In this document: piece by piece, positions 1 to 7,369 of the stretch
Layout of the letters: every line of letters begins with the position of its first letter
How positions within the stretch are numbered: position 1 is the stretch's first letter
From: Arthrobacter pascens
Lineage (GTDB): Bacteria > Actinomycetota > Actinomycetes > Actinomycetales > Micrococcaceae
Length of the DNA: 64,000 nucleotides
Assembly (NCBI RefSeq): GCF_030816475.1
Contig: NZ_JAUSXF010000001.1
Location: forward strand, 1,612,001-1,676,000
Direction of reading: 5' to 3'
Notes under the pieces: model-generated
The model's input: the letters and a program-made list of their open reading frames with translations, nothing else
Told to the model about the DNA's origin: nothing
The model's database searches: none
Translations under genes and position numbers: made by a program

Positions 1-1
1 C

Positions 2-520
2 TTCACGGACCCGGAAGGCAACGGGGTCGAGCTGTACTATGACCGTCCGCGGGAACGCTGGTCGTGGAACGGCAAGGATGTGGTGATGGACAGCCTGGCG
101 CTGCCGCCCCAGCGCTACCTGGAGGAGCATCTGACCCAGGAGTCTGTGGACGGCCAGCGGGGGAGCGAAGCAGGCGTGGGCCACGTCCATCTGCAGGTGG
201 GTGACGTACAGTCCGCCCATGACTTCTACGTGCGCACGCTGGGATTTGAAAAGACCGCGGGCTGGCACGGGCAGGCGCTGTTCGTTTCGGCCGGGCGCTA
301 CCACCATCACATGGCCATGAATGTGTGGAACAGCCGCGGCGCAGGTCCCCGCAAGGACACGCTCGGACTGGGCGAGGTGCTCATCGAAGTCCCCGTCGGT
401 GACGACGTCGGCGCGCTCGCCGACCGCCTGAAGGTCGCCGGAGTTCCGGCGCACCACACCGGTGCCGAGCTGCGTTTCGAGGATCCCTGGCGCAACCGCA
501 TCCGTGTCGCTGCCCGCTGA
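2..520 (+). CDS. VOC-family dioxygenase/glyoxalase-like protein (5' end missing)
   Basis: The reading frame is open from the first bases, so the start lies before the window. The visible part covers the end of one vicinal-oxygen-chelate module (motif DPEGNGVELYYDRP) and a full second module beginning near VGHVHLQVGDV. Candidate metal ligands are the His in GHVHLQV, the His cluster in YHHHMAMN and the Glu in LRFEDPW. A two-module arrangement fits catechol-2,3-dioxygenase-like (CatE type) proteins, which cleave aromatic rings, but VOC proteins also include glyoxalases and resistance proteins, so the substrate is unknown. The ATG at 80 is internal and unlikely to be the real start. Confidence 0.8.
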   Translation, partial: FTDPEGNGVELYYDRPRERWSWNGKDVVMDSLALPPQRYLEEHLTQESVDGQRGSEAGVGHVHLQVGDVQSAHDFYVRTLGFEKTAGWHGQALFVSAGRYHHHMAMNVWNSRGAGPRKDTLGLGEVLIEVPVGDDVGALADRLKVAGVPAHHTGAELRFEDPWRNRIRVAAR

Positions 521-623
521 GCCAGTGCGGTTCCCCCGTGCGTTAGGCTGATTCCGAACGGCCGGGGCGGTCCTATTTGTCGCCTTTCAGCGCCGCACCG
601 TCGACGGAATGAGGGCGATTCCC

Positions 624-1073
624 ATGGGCTTCACCGAAATCTTTGTTGCAACCCACGACGCCGCCTTGAAGCGCGCGGGCCTCCTGGACGAGGGAGGCTC
701 ATCGGCGGGCTCGCCGTCAGGACAGGCCCTGCGGATTCCCGGAGTTAGTGATTTTGAAATCGAACAGCTGGGCGACCTCGCAGGGGCTGCCGTCCACGCC
801 GGCGGTGCAGACTACGAACTTGCCATGGTGGACGTGGCGAGCGACTCGCTGCTGGGAGTTCCCCCCGCGATGGTCCGGGCGCTGGCCGAACTGCTCAGCT
901 ACGAAACCGAGGGCGAAGGCAACGTGCTGGATGATGTGGCGGAGCGGTGGGCCGCCCAGGACGACATGCCTTTCGGAGCCGATGAAGCCCGGAAGTACGT
1001 GCAGCAGCTGGCTGAGCTGGCGGCCGGAATCGACGACGCGGAGCGCACCGGACTCTACGTCTGGTCCTCCTGA
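624..1073 (+). CDS. hypothetical protein, 149 aa
   Basis: I do not recognise this family. The protein is acidic, soluble and rich in Ala and Glu, with no signal peptide or membrane segment. The start at 624 is preferred over 609 because a GAGGG stretch lies about seven bases before it. It stands alone between the VOC gene and the ribosomal operon, and the following 216 bases (1074-1289) hold the likely rpsP promoter. The codon pattern matches neighbouring genes, so it is probably real, and no function can be assigned. Confidence 0.7.
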   Translation: MGFTEIFVATHDAALKRAGLLDEGGSSAGSPSGQALRIPGVSDFEIEQLGDLAGAAVHAGGADYELAMVDVASDSLLGVPPAMVRALAELLSYETEGEGNVLDDVAERWAAQDDMPFGADEARKYVQQLAELAAGIDDAERTGLYVWSS

Positions 1074-1127
1074 GCCTCCGTACCGGTGTTGGCTGGCGTC
1101 GCCGCGAGGCCTGCGGCGCGTGTCAAG

Positions 1128-1160
1128 TCGAAATCCCGGCGCCGATCTGGCACAATAAAC
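1128..1160 (+). promoter_or_regulatory. candidate promoter of the rpsP operon
   Basis: An AT-rich hexamer CACAAT at 1151-1156 sits in the context TGGCACAATAAAC, in otherwise GC-rich DNA about 130 bases before rpsP. A very similar core (TGGCAAAATTAAC) occurs before rplS at 3487-3499. The -35 element is not convincing, so the call rests on the shared -10-like core. Confidence 0.33.
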
Positions 1161-1289
1161 AGGTACTCGATCTGCGTGGCCCCTCTCTCCGCGTCCGGAT
1201 CCTGTCCTTCGAACCCTCAAGTATGGCCCGCCCCACGGGTGCAGAACGCCGGGTTCACCCCCTTTTCTGAAACAGGAGTGACCACAAAA

Positions 1290-1712
1290 GTGGCCGTAAA
1301 GATTCGCCTTAAGCGCTTTGGCAAAATGCGCGCACCGTACTACCGCATCGTCGTCGCGGACTCACGCACCAAGCGTGACGGCCGGGCCATCGAAGAGATC
1401 GGCAAGTACCACCCCACCGAAGAGCCCTCATACATCGAGGTTAACTCCGACCGTGCACAGTACTGGCTCTCCGTCGGCGCGCAGCCGTCGGAGCAGGTTG
1501 CCGCGATCCTCAAGATCACCGGTGACTGGCAGAAGTTCAAGGGTCTCCCGGGCCAGGAAGGCACCCTGAAGACCAAGGCTCCGAAGGCTGCCTTTGTTGC
1601 CCCCGAGAAGGGTTCCGTGATCATCCCGGAAGCCATCACCAAGAAGGCAAAGCAGTCTGACGCAGCCGAGGCCCCGGCCGACGCCGAAGCAGAGACCACC
1701 GAGGCTGAGTAA
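1290..1712 (+). CDS. rpsP: 30S ribosomal protein S16
   Basis: The protein begins [20 protein letters not shown], the conserved bS16 start, and continues with [15 protein letters not shown] and [12 protein letters not shown]. It is 140 aa; the core is about 85 residues and the rest is an Ala/Glu-rich tail ([15 protein letters not shown]) as in other high-GC Gram-positives. It acts in 30S assembly. The GTG start at 1290 is chosen because AGGAG lies at 1274-1278 and the conserved N-terminus begins exactly there; the frame is open further upstream but without conservation. It is the first gene of the rpsP-khpA-rimM-trmD unit, and khpA starts one base after its stop. Confidence 0.97.
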   Translation: MAVKIRLKRFGKMRAPYYRIVVADSRTKRDGRAIEEIGKYHPTEEPSYIEVNSDRAQYWLSVGAQPSEQVAAILKITGDWQKFKGLPGQEGTLKTKAPKAAFVAPEKGSVIIPEAITKKAKQSDAAEAPADAEAETTEAE

Positions 1713-1713
1713 A

Positions 1714-1956
1714 TTGCTGGCAGAAGCGCTCGAACACCTAGTCCGCGGAATCGTTGATTCCCCGGAGGATGTCAAGGTCAGCTCGAAGAACAACCGCCGC
1801 GGGGATACCCTCGAGGTTCGCGTTCATCAGGATGACCTGGGACGGGTGATCGGCCGCCAGGGCCGCACTGCACGTGCTCTGCGCACTGTGGTGGCAGCAC
1901 TGGCAGACGGCGAGCCGGTCAGGGTCGACGTCGTCGATACCGATCGCCGCCGCTAA
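1714..1956 (+). CDS. khpA: KhpA-type KH-domain RNA-binding protein
   Basis: This 80-aa protein is a single KH domain. The nucleic-acid-binding loop is seen as RVIGRQGRTARALRT (GxxG-type loop) near residue 50. The family (KhpA/YlqC) lies between rpsP and rimM in many Gram-positive bacteria and binds RNA, often as a partner of KhpB. The start is TTG at 1714, one base after the rpsP stop, which implies translational coupling; a Shine-Dalgarno sequence would have to lie within the rpsP tail. Gene order and length both fit the family. Confidence 0.9.
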   Translation: MLAEALEHLVRGIVDSPEDVKVSSKNNRRGDTLEVRVHQDDLGRVIGRQGRTARALRTVVAALADGEPVRVDVVDTDRRR

Positions 1957-1979
1957 GCGCCCGGCAATATCAGTTTTTG

Positions 1980-2015
1980 CTCCGGCCCCTCCACCCGCAG
2001 GTGGAGGGGCCGGAG
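1980..2015 (+). other. perfect 16-bp hairpin inside the ribosomal operon
   Basis: Bases 1980-1995 are the exact reverse complement of 2000-2015, with the four-base loop CGCA. The stem is almost all G-C. It lies between khpA and rimM, where the operon otherwise leaves about 108 bases. It is followed by TGCTTTCAGC, a weak T-tract, so it may act as a partial terminator, an attenuator or an mRNA processing or stability element. Confidence 0.7.
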
Positions 2016-2064
2016 TGCTTTCAGCAACAGCGCAAATCTTGCAAGACGGGAAACAGAGGAACAG

Positions 2065-2628
2065 ATGCAGCTCCAGGTGGCACGAATCGGCAAACCCCAC
2101 GGAATCCGCGGGGAAGTCACGGTCCAGGTATTAACGGATGCCCCGGCCGACCGGTTCGTTCCGGGGACAGAGTTTGTGGTCGAGCCCGCCTCCGTCGGGC
2201 CCCTGACCGTCGACAGCGCGCGCTGGAACAAGGACATCCTCCTGCTTGGGTTCGACGGCATTGAAACCCGGAACCAGGCCGAGACCCTCCGCGGCGCCAA
2301 GCTGTTCATCGAGACCGAAGAGCTGGACGAGGACGACGACGAAGGCTGGTACGAGCACGAGCTGGTCGGCCTCGAAGCTCGAGTCGGCTCCCGTGTGGTT
2401 GGCAAGGTTTCCGGCCTCCACACCCTGCCCGTGCAGGACCTCCTGGTGGTGGAGACGCCCGACGGCAAGGAAATCCTGATCCCGTTCGTGGAACAGATTG
2501 TTCCCGAGGTCAACATTGACGAAGGGTTTGTCCTGGTAACTCCGCCGGAGGGCCTCTTCGAAGTCAACGCCGACGACGCCGATGCCGAGGACCGCGGCGA
2601 GACCCCCGGACCCGAGGATAGGGCCTAA
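2065..2628 (+). CDS. rimM: ribosome maturation factor RimM
   Basis: RimM helps assemble the head of the 30S subunit and binds S19. The N-terminal domain shows MQLQVARIGKPHGIRGEVTV and the C-terminal PRC-barrel shows VQDLLVVETPDGKEILIPFV and VPEVNIDEGFVLVTPPEGL, all hallmarks of the family. The length (187 aa) is normal, with a short acidic tail. The start at 2065 follows AGAGGAAC. The stop at 2628 is directly followed by the trmD ATG, so the two are co-translated. A strong hairpin lies just upstream in the khpA-rimM gap. Confidence 0.96.
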   Translation: MQLQVARIGKPHGIRGEVTVQVLTDAPADRFVPGTEFVVEPASVGPLTVDSARWNKDILLLGFDGIETRNQAETLRGAKLFIETEELDEDDDEGWYEHELVGLEARVGSRVVGKVSGLHTLPVQDLLVVETPDGKEILIPFVEQIVPEVNIDEGFVLVTPPEGLFEVNADDADAEDRGETPGPEDRA

Positions 2629-3441
2629 ATGCGCATCGACGTCGTCAGTATCTTTCCGGAGTATCTGGCGCCCCTGGAACTGTCCCTCATCGGCAAGGCC
2701 CGTCAGGACGGCCTGCTCGACCTGCACGTTCACGACCTCCGCGACTTCACCACGGACAAGCACCGCTCGGTGGATGACACGCCCTACGGTGGCGGCGCGG
2801 GCATGGTGATGAAGGCTGAACCCTGGGCGCAGGCACTCGCGTCGGTGGCTGAAGCCCGCGGAGTGCAGGACTCCAAACCCGTCCTTATTGTTCCGTCGCC
2901 TGCAGGGGAGCGCTTCAACCAGGCGCTGGCCTACGAGCTCGCGGAGGAGGACCAGCTCGTTTTTGCGTGCGGCCGCTACGAGGGCATCGACGAGCGGGTT
3001 ATCGAATGGGCTGAGGAGCATTTCACGGTGCGGCCCGTAAGCCTTGGAGACTACGTCCTGAACGGTGGCGAAGTTGCCGTGCTGGCCATGGTGGAAGCCA
3101 TCGGCAGGCTGCTGCCTGGAGTCGTGGGCAACCCCGAATCCCTGGTGGAGGAATCCCATTCAGACGGGCTCCTGGAATATCCCGTCTATACCAAGCCGGC
3201 GAGTTGGCGGGACCGCGACGTGCCGGCGGTTCTGCTGAGCGGCAACCACGGAAAGATCGCGCAGTGGCGCCGCCACGAGCAGTACCGGCGGACGGCGGAA
3301 CGCCGCCCGGACCTGCTGGAGTCGCTCGACGCGGGGACGCTGCCCCGTGCCGACCGGACCGTTCTCGCCGACCTAGGGTACGACGTCGTCGACGGGCAAT
3401 TGCATCAGCGCGGGGACGGCGGAGGCCAGGCGCCCGCCTGA
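2629..3441 (+). CDS. trmD: tRNA (guanine37-N1)-methyltransferase TrmD
   Basis: TrmD methylates G37 next to the anticodon in tRNAs and prevents frameshifting. The sequence starts [13 protein letters not shown] and has the trefoil-knot SAM-binding motifs GGGAGMVMK (about residue 57), [13 protein letters not shown] (about 108) and [14 protein letters not shown] (about 133). The length of 270 aa is slightly above the usual 240-250 because of a C-terminal extension. It begins directly after the rimM stop. It is the last gene before a 248-base gap that leads into rplS. Confidence 0.97.
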   Translation: MRIDVVSIFPEYLAPLELSLIGKARQDGLLDLHVHDLRDFTTDKHRSVDDTPYGGGAGMVMKAEPWAQALASVAEARGVQDSKPVLIVPSPAGERFNQALAYELAEEDQLVFACGRYEGIDERVIEWAEEHFTVRPVSLGDYVLNGGEVAVLAMVEAIGRLLPGVVGNPESLVEESHSDGLLEYPVYTKPASWRDRDVPAVLLSGNHGKIAQWRRHEQYRRTAERRPDLLESLDAGTLPRADRTVLADLGYDVVDGQLHQRGDGGGQAPA

Positions 3442-3465
3442 AGTAAGCGCTAATCTCGCGGGTAA

Positions 3466-3500
3466 TTAGCTGTCTGCCTCCGAGTGTGGCAAAATTAACC
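3466..3500 (+). promoter_or_regulatory. candidate promoter of rplS
   Basis: Within the 248-base trmD-rplS gap, TGGCAAAATTAAC at 3487-3499 repeats the core seen before rpsP. A weak -35-like TTAGCT lies at 3466-3471, 18 bases upstream of CAAAAT. The remaining long leader (about 190 bases) could carry a ribosomal-protein autoregulatory structure, which I cannot define by eye. Confidence 0.35.
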
Positions 3501-3689
3501 CTTGTGTCTGCTGGGTTCGCACCTGCCACAGGGGGAGCGCAACCAACAGCCGGGCAACCCGGTGCCGTCAGCCAGTGACGGGACCGGACCAAACACTTTC
3601 GGCAGCAATTTTCGGTGCGTACTGCGCGTCCGGGCCTGGCCGCCGTGACCCAAAGTGAATGACCTGTGGCGTTCACCAGGAGTGCAATT

Positions 3690-4049
3690 ATGCATATTCT
3701 CGATTCTGTAGATGCAGCCTCGCTGCGCACCGATGTTCCCGCGTTCCGCGCAGGTGACACCCTCAAGGTTCACGTGAACATCATCGAAGGCAAGAACACC
3801 CGTGTGCAGGTATTCCAGGGCTTCGTCCTGGGCCGCCAGGGTGACGGCATCCGCGAGACCTTCACGGTCCGCAAGGTCTCCTTCGGTGTCGGTGTGGAGC
3901 GTACCTTCCCGGTTCACTCCCCGATCATCGAAAAGATCGAACTCGTCACCAAGGGTGACGTGCGCCGCGCCAAGCTTTACTACATGCGTGCACTGCGCGG
4001 CAAGGCTGCGAAGATCAGGGAGAAGCGCGACTTCTCCACCGCCAAGTAA
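3690..4049 (+). CDS. rplS: 50S ribosomal protein L19
   Basis: The protein is 119 aa and starts [19 protein letters not shown], followed by [29 protein letters not shown] and [20 protein letters not shown], all typical of bL19, which sits at the 30S-50S interface. The ATG at 3690 is chosen because AGGAG lies at 3678-3682; the frame also opens with GTG at 3666 but without conservation. It probably has its own promoter. A terminator-like hairpin lies about 95 bases downstream, inside the start of the next gene. Confidence 0.96.
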   Translation: MHILDSVDAASLRTDVPAFRAGDTLKVHVNIIEGKNTRVQVFQGFVLGRQGDGIRETFTVRKVSFGVGVERTFPVHSPIIEKIELVTKGDVRRAKLYYMRALRGKAAKIREKRDFSTAK

Positions 4050-4133
4050 GTCTTCAAAGACCTACACGGCAGGCCCCAGCTGTATCAGGCCCCGCGCCGA
4101 AGCCATTCGCAACAGCGCCCCAGGATACGGATC

Positions 4134-4811
4134 ATGGACCAGACAGAACGCCAGCCCAAAAGAATGGGCTGGCGTTTTGTGTTCCTGGCCCTGCTGATGG
4201 CCATCGCGATCAGCGGCCTTGTCCGCTCTCTGTGGCTGGATGTGTATTACATTCCGTCCGAGTCCATGGAACCGACCCTGGAAGGCGGGGACCGCATCCT
4301 GGTTTCCCGGACCGACTTCCAGTCGGACCCCATCCGCCGCGGGGACATTGTTGTCTTCGACGGACGCGGCACCTTCGCCCCCCTCAACAGCGGCAAGGGA
4401 CCGCTCGCTGATGCAGGGGCGGCAGCCGGACAATGGCTCGGCCTGGCGGGCAGCGACACCACGTACGTCAAGCGGGTCATCGGACTTCCCGGAGACAAAG
4501 TTGTCTGCTGCGACGCGGCCGGACACGTCACAGTTAATGGTGAGCCGCTTGATGAGCCCTACCTATTCCCCGGTGATGCCGCGAGCAAGCAGGCCTTCAG
4601 TGCTATTGTGCCCGAAGGCAGGCTGTGGCTGCTCGGAGACCACCGGTCGTTGTCCGCCGATTCCCGCAGCCTCCTCGGCGCCCCGGGCGGCGGCATGGTG
4701 CCGGTTGACAGGGTAATCGGCCGGCCGGTCCAGATCATCTGGCCGCTTGATAGATTTGCAGCAGTACCACGGCCGGCAGCGGCAGGACCAACAACGGAGG
4801 ACGGACAGTAG
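4134..4811 (+). CDS. lepB: type I signal peptidase (first of a tandem pair)
   Basis: A membrane-bound serine protease that removes signal peptides from exported proteins. One N-terminal membrane segment spans about residues 12-30 (WRFVFLALLMAIAISGL). The catalytic Ser lies in SESMEPTLEGGDRILV (about residue 42) and the Lys in [16 protein letters not shown] (about 112). The later box reads GDHRSLSADSR, where most family members have GDNR. The length is 225 aa. The ATG at 4134 has only a weak ribosome-binding site, and ATG 4164 inside the hairpin is an alternative. The stop abuts the second lepB. Confidence 0.92.
   Translation: MDQTERQPKRMGWRFVFLALLMAIAISGLVRSLWLDVYYIPSESMEPTLEGGDRILVSRTDFQSDPIRRGDIVVFDGRGTFAPLNSGKGPLADAGAAAGQWLGLAGSDTTYVKRVIGLPGDKVVCCDAAGHVTVNGEPLDEPYLFPGDAASKQAFSAIVPEGRLWLLGDHRSLSADSRSLLGAPGGGMVPVDRVIGRPVQIIWPLDRFAAVPRPAAAGPTTEDGQ
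4143..4180 (+). terminator. terminator-like hairpin inside the 5' end of the first lepB
   Basis: Bases 4147-4157 pair perfectly with 4166-4176 (11 bp). The stem can extend to 4143-4146 with 4177-4180 through one G-U pair, giving 15 bp around an eight-base loop. The 3' arm ends in TTTTGT. The shape fits an intrinsic terminator for rplS, but it lies within codons 4-16 of lepB. Confidence 0.6.
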
Positions 4812-5714
4812 ATGCCCGAGAACCATGCAGGGACACCTGATCCGCACCTTGACGGGGCAGGTAAACCAACAGCGCCGCCGGTTGCCGACGCGACAGCCCT
4901 CACTGCCGTCCCCGAAGAAACAGGCGCCGCTCCGGCGGCACCAGCTTCGCTGAGACGATCTGCCGCCCCGGAAGGAAAAGCCGCCGCCCCGCCGGCGCCA
5001 GTATCGGGACGGCGCTCCGCCGCCCCCCATCCCGAGGCCTCGGCCGTAAGCCCGCTGTTTCTCTGGCTGAAGGAAGTCGCCACGGTAGTGGTGATCGCCG
5101 TTGTTCTGTCATTCCTGATCAAGACCTTCCTGTTCCGGGCGTTCTGGATTCCGTCCGAATCGATGGTCAATACGCTTGATATAGATGACCGCATCTTCGT
5201 CAACCTCCTCGTCCCCGAACCGTTTGCTCTTTCCCGCGGGGACGTGGTGGTTTTCCGGGACACCAAGGGCTGGCTGCCGCCAGTTCAGGAAAAGCCCGCC
5301 GGCCCCTTCACCTGGGTGCAGCAAGGGCTGATCTTCGTAGGACTGTTGCCGGACAACTCCGAGCAGCACCTCGTCAAGCGCGTCATCGGGTTGCCCGGCG
5401 ACCACGTGATCTGCTGCGATGCCGGCGGTAAACTGACCATCAACGGATCCGCCATTGACGAAACGTATGTGAACCACGCTGAGACCCCGCTGATCCGCGC
5501 CTTCGATGTTGTTGTTCCGCAAGGAAAGGTCTGGGTCATGGGGGACAACAGGAACCACTCCGCCGATTCACGCTCCCATCTGGAAACCAACGGCGGGTTT
5601 ATCGACCTCCCGGACGTTGAAGGCAAGGCGGCTGTCATCGCCTGGCCGCTGAACCGGATCACCGCCCTGGATAACTATCCGGACGTGTTCCGGAACGTGC
5701 CGCCGGCAGGCTAG
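4812..5714 (+). CDS. lepB: type I signal peptidase (second of a tandem pair)
   Basis: A second signal peptidase I of 300 aa. A Pro/Ala-rich cytoplasmic N-terminal stretch of about 75 residues precedes one membrane segment ([15 protein letters not shown]). Catalytic motifs are [17 protein letters not shown] (Ser) and [17 protein letters not shown] (Lys), with the canonical box [11 protein letters not shown]. The ATG directly follows the TAG of the first lepB, so the two are co-translated. Tandem lepB genes next to rplS and rnhB are common in this lineage. The intact GDNR box and the long N-terminus distinguish it from its neighbour, so the two may differ in substrate range. Confidence 0.95.
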   Translation: MPENHAGTPDPHLDGAGKPTAPPVADATALTAVPEETGAAPAAPASLRRSAAPEGKAAAPPAPVSGRRSAAPHPEASAVSPLFLWLKEVATVVVIAVVLSFLIKTFLFRAFWIPSESMVNTLDIDDRIFVNLLVPEPFALSRGDVVVFRDTKGWLPPVQEKPAGPFTWVQQGLIFVGLLPDNSEQHLVKRVIGLPGDHVICCDAGGKLTINGSAIDETYVNHAETPLIRAFDVVVPQGKVWVMGDNRNHSADSRSHLETNGGFIDLPDVEGKAAVIAWPLNRITALDNYPDVFRNVPPAG

Positions 5715-5716
5715 CC

Positions 5717-6478
5717 ATGCCCTCAGCTGTACCAGTCACCGCTGCCAAATCGGCCGGGCGCCCGGCCACAGGGGTACGCTCCAAAGCTCCCACGCTGCGC
5801 CATGAACGGACGTTCAAAGCCCTAGGCGCCCGATACCTGGCAGGCGTCGACGAAGTGGGCAGGGGTGCCCTCGCGGGGCCGGTGAGTGTCGGGATCGCCG
5901 TCGTGGATCTTGAGAAACAGAAGCCGCTCGCGGGCGTCCGGGATAGCAAGCTGCTCAATCCTGCCGAACGGGAGCGTCTGGAGCCGCTGGTCCGCAAGTG
6001 GAGCGTGGCCTCTGCCGTGGGCCACGCCAGTGCGGCAGAAATCGACGCGCTGGGCATCATCGCCGCCCTGCGCCTTGCGGGCACGCGCGCCTGGTTCGAC
6101 ATCCTCGCCTCAGGCGTCACACCGGACCTTGTGCTCCTGGACGGGAGCCACAACTGGCTCTCGCCTGCCGCGCAGCCTTCCCTGTTTGACGATGCAGCCT
6201 CCGAACCAGGATGCGACGCCCCCGTTCACACGCGCATCAAGGCCGACATGCAGTGCTTGAGCGTCGCTGCGGCCAGTGTGATCGCCAAAGTGGAACGCGA
6301 CCAGCGGATGTGCGAGCTTCACGCCGAATACCCGGATTTCGGCTGGAACCTGAACAAGGGGTATGCCACGGTATTCCACCGCGACGTGTTGCGGGCCGCC
6401 GGACCCACGCCCTACCACCGCGTGAGCTGGAACCTCCTGGGCGGCGAACTCGTCGATGACCTTGACGGCGAACTCTGA
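5717..6478 (+). CDS. rnhB: ribonuclease HII
   Basis: RNase HII cuts RNA in RNA-DNA hybrids and removes single ribonucleotides from DNA. The N-terminal catalytic motif [17 protein letters not shown] carries the first Asp and Glu, further acidic residues follow in VRDSKLL and VLLDGS, and [17 protein letters not shown] is the typical late motif. The length of 253 aa includes an N-terminal extension of about 30 residues. It starts two bases after the second lepB stop, so it is in the same unit. Confidence 0.96.
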   Translation: MPSAVPVTAAKSAGRPATGVRSKAPTLRHERTFKALGARYLAGVDEVGRGALAGPVSVGIAVVDLEKQKPLAGVRDSKLLNPAERERLEPLVRKWSVASAVGHASAAEIDALGIIAALRLAGTRAWFDILASGVTPDLVLLDGSHNWLSPAAQPSLFDDAASEPGCDAPVHTRIKADMQCLSVAAASVIAKVERDQRMCELHAEYPDFGWNLNKGYATVFHRDVLRAAGPTPYHRVSWNLLGGELVDDLDGEL

Positions 6479-6532
6479 TTTCAGCTGCAGTCCGTGGCGC
6501 CCGGGGTGCGGTGGATGGTGCAAGATGGAAGC

Positions 6533-6859
6533 ATGAGCGCTGAGGATCTTGAAAACTATGAAACCGACATGGAGCTTCAGCTCTACCGTGAATACCGCGA
6601 TGTTGTCGGGCTCTTCAGCTACGTTGTCGAGACGGAACGCCGGTTCTACCTGGCCAACCACGTTGACCTGCAGGCGCGCAGTGCCGACGGCGAAGTCTAC
6701 TTCGACCTCACGCTGCAGGACGCCTGGGTCTGGGACGTCTACCGCTCAGCCCGGTTCGTTAAGAGTGTGCGCGTCCTGACGTTCAAGGACGTCAACGTGG
6801 AGGAGCTTCCACGCAACGAGGAACTGGCGCTGCCCAAGGACGTTGACCTCGGCAACTGA
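6533..6859 (+). CDS. DUF2469 family protein
   Basis: A 108-aa acidic protein starting MSAEDLENYETDMELQLYRE, the hallmark of the DUF2469 family, which is conserved directly after rnhB in actinobacteria. The biochemical role is unknown. The conserved N-terminus fixes the ATG at 6533; GATGGAAGC just before it may serve as the ribosome-binding site. The frame is open further upstream without conservation. Confidence 0.93.
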   Translation: MSAEDLENYETDMELQLYREYRDVVGLFSYVVETERRFYLANHVDLQARSADGEVYFDLTLQDAWVWDVYRSARFVKSVRVLTFKDVNVEELPRNEELALPKDVDLGN

Positions 6860-7012
6860 TGCAGCCGGGACCCGCGGGCACTCCGGCTGTCCGGCACGCC
6901 ATGGCCTGGACTCCTCCTCCACACGCCTGGGCCGTAGCCGGATTACCCACATAGGGACATAGCTCCCTGTCCTTCGCGTTCCTGCCCCTGCAGGCTGATT
7001 GCGGAGGTGGAC

Positions 7013-7369
7013 ATGAAATCCAAAGACCTGTTGGGCCGGCGCGGGGAAGAGCTCGCTGCCGGATACCTTGAATCACTGGGCATGCTGGTGGTGGAACGCA
7101 ATTGGCGCTGCCCCGAGGGTGAGATCGACATTGTGGCCCTGGACGGCGATGCCCTGGTCATAGCGGAGGTGAAGACCCGCCGTTCCCTCGACTACGGGCA
7201 TCCTTTTGAGGCTGTGGGGCCGGACAAGCTGGCACGTCTGCACCGGCTCGGGTCCGCCTGGTGCCGGGACCGGGAGCTGCGGATGCCACTGCGCCGCGTG
7301 GACGTGATCGCCGTGCTGGACGACGGCGCCGGCGAACCCCTGCTGGAACACCTCAAGGGGGTGGGGTAA
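7013..7369 (+). CDS. YraN family (UPF0102) predicted nuclease-fold protein
   Basis: A small protein (118 aa) with the restriction-endonuclease-like core: GRRGEELAAGYLESLG, then RCPEGEIDIVALDGDALVIAEVKTR in two adjoining motifs, giving the E...D...ExK pattern. YraN proteins are widespread and thought to act in DNA processing, but their activity is not established. GGAGG at 7003-7007 sits five bases before ATG 7013; GTG 7007 overlaps the ribosome-binding site and is less likely. The stop at 7369 abuts the GTG of yifB. Confidence 0.9.
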   Translation: MKSKDLLGRRGEELAAGYLESLGMLVVERNWRCPEGEIDIVALDGDALVIAEVKTRRSLDYGHPFEAVGPDKLARLHRLGSAWCRDRELRMPLRRVDVIAVLDDGAGEPLLEHLKGVG

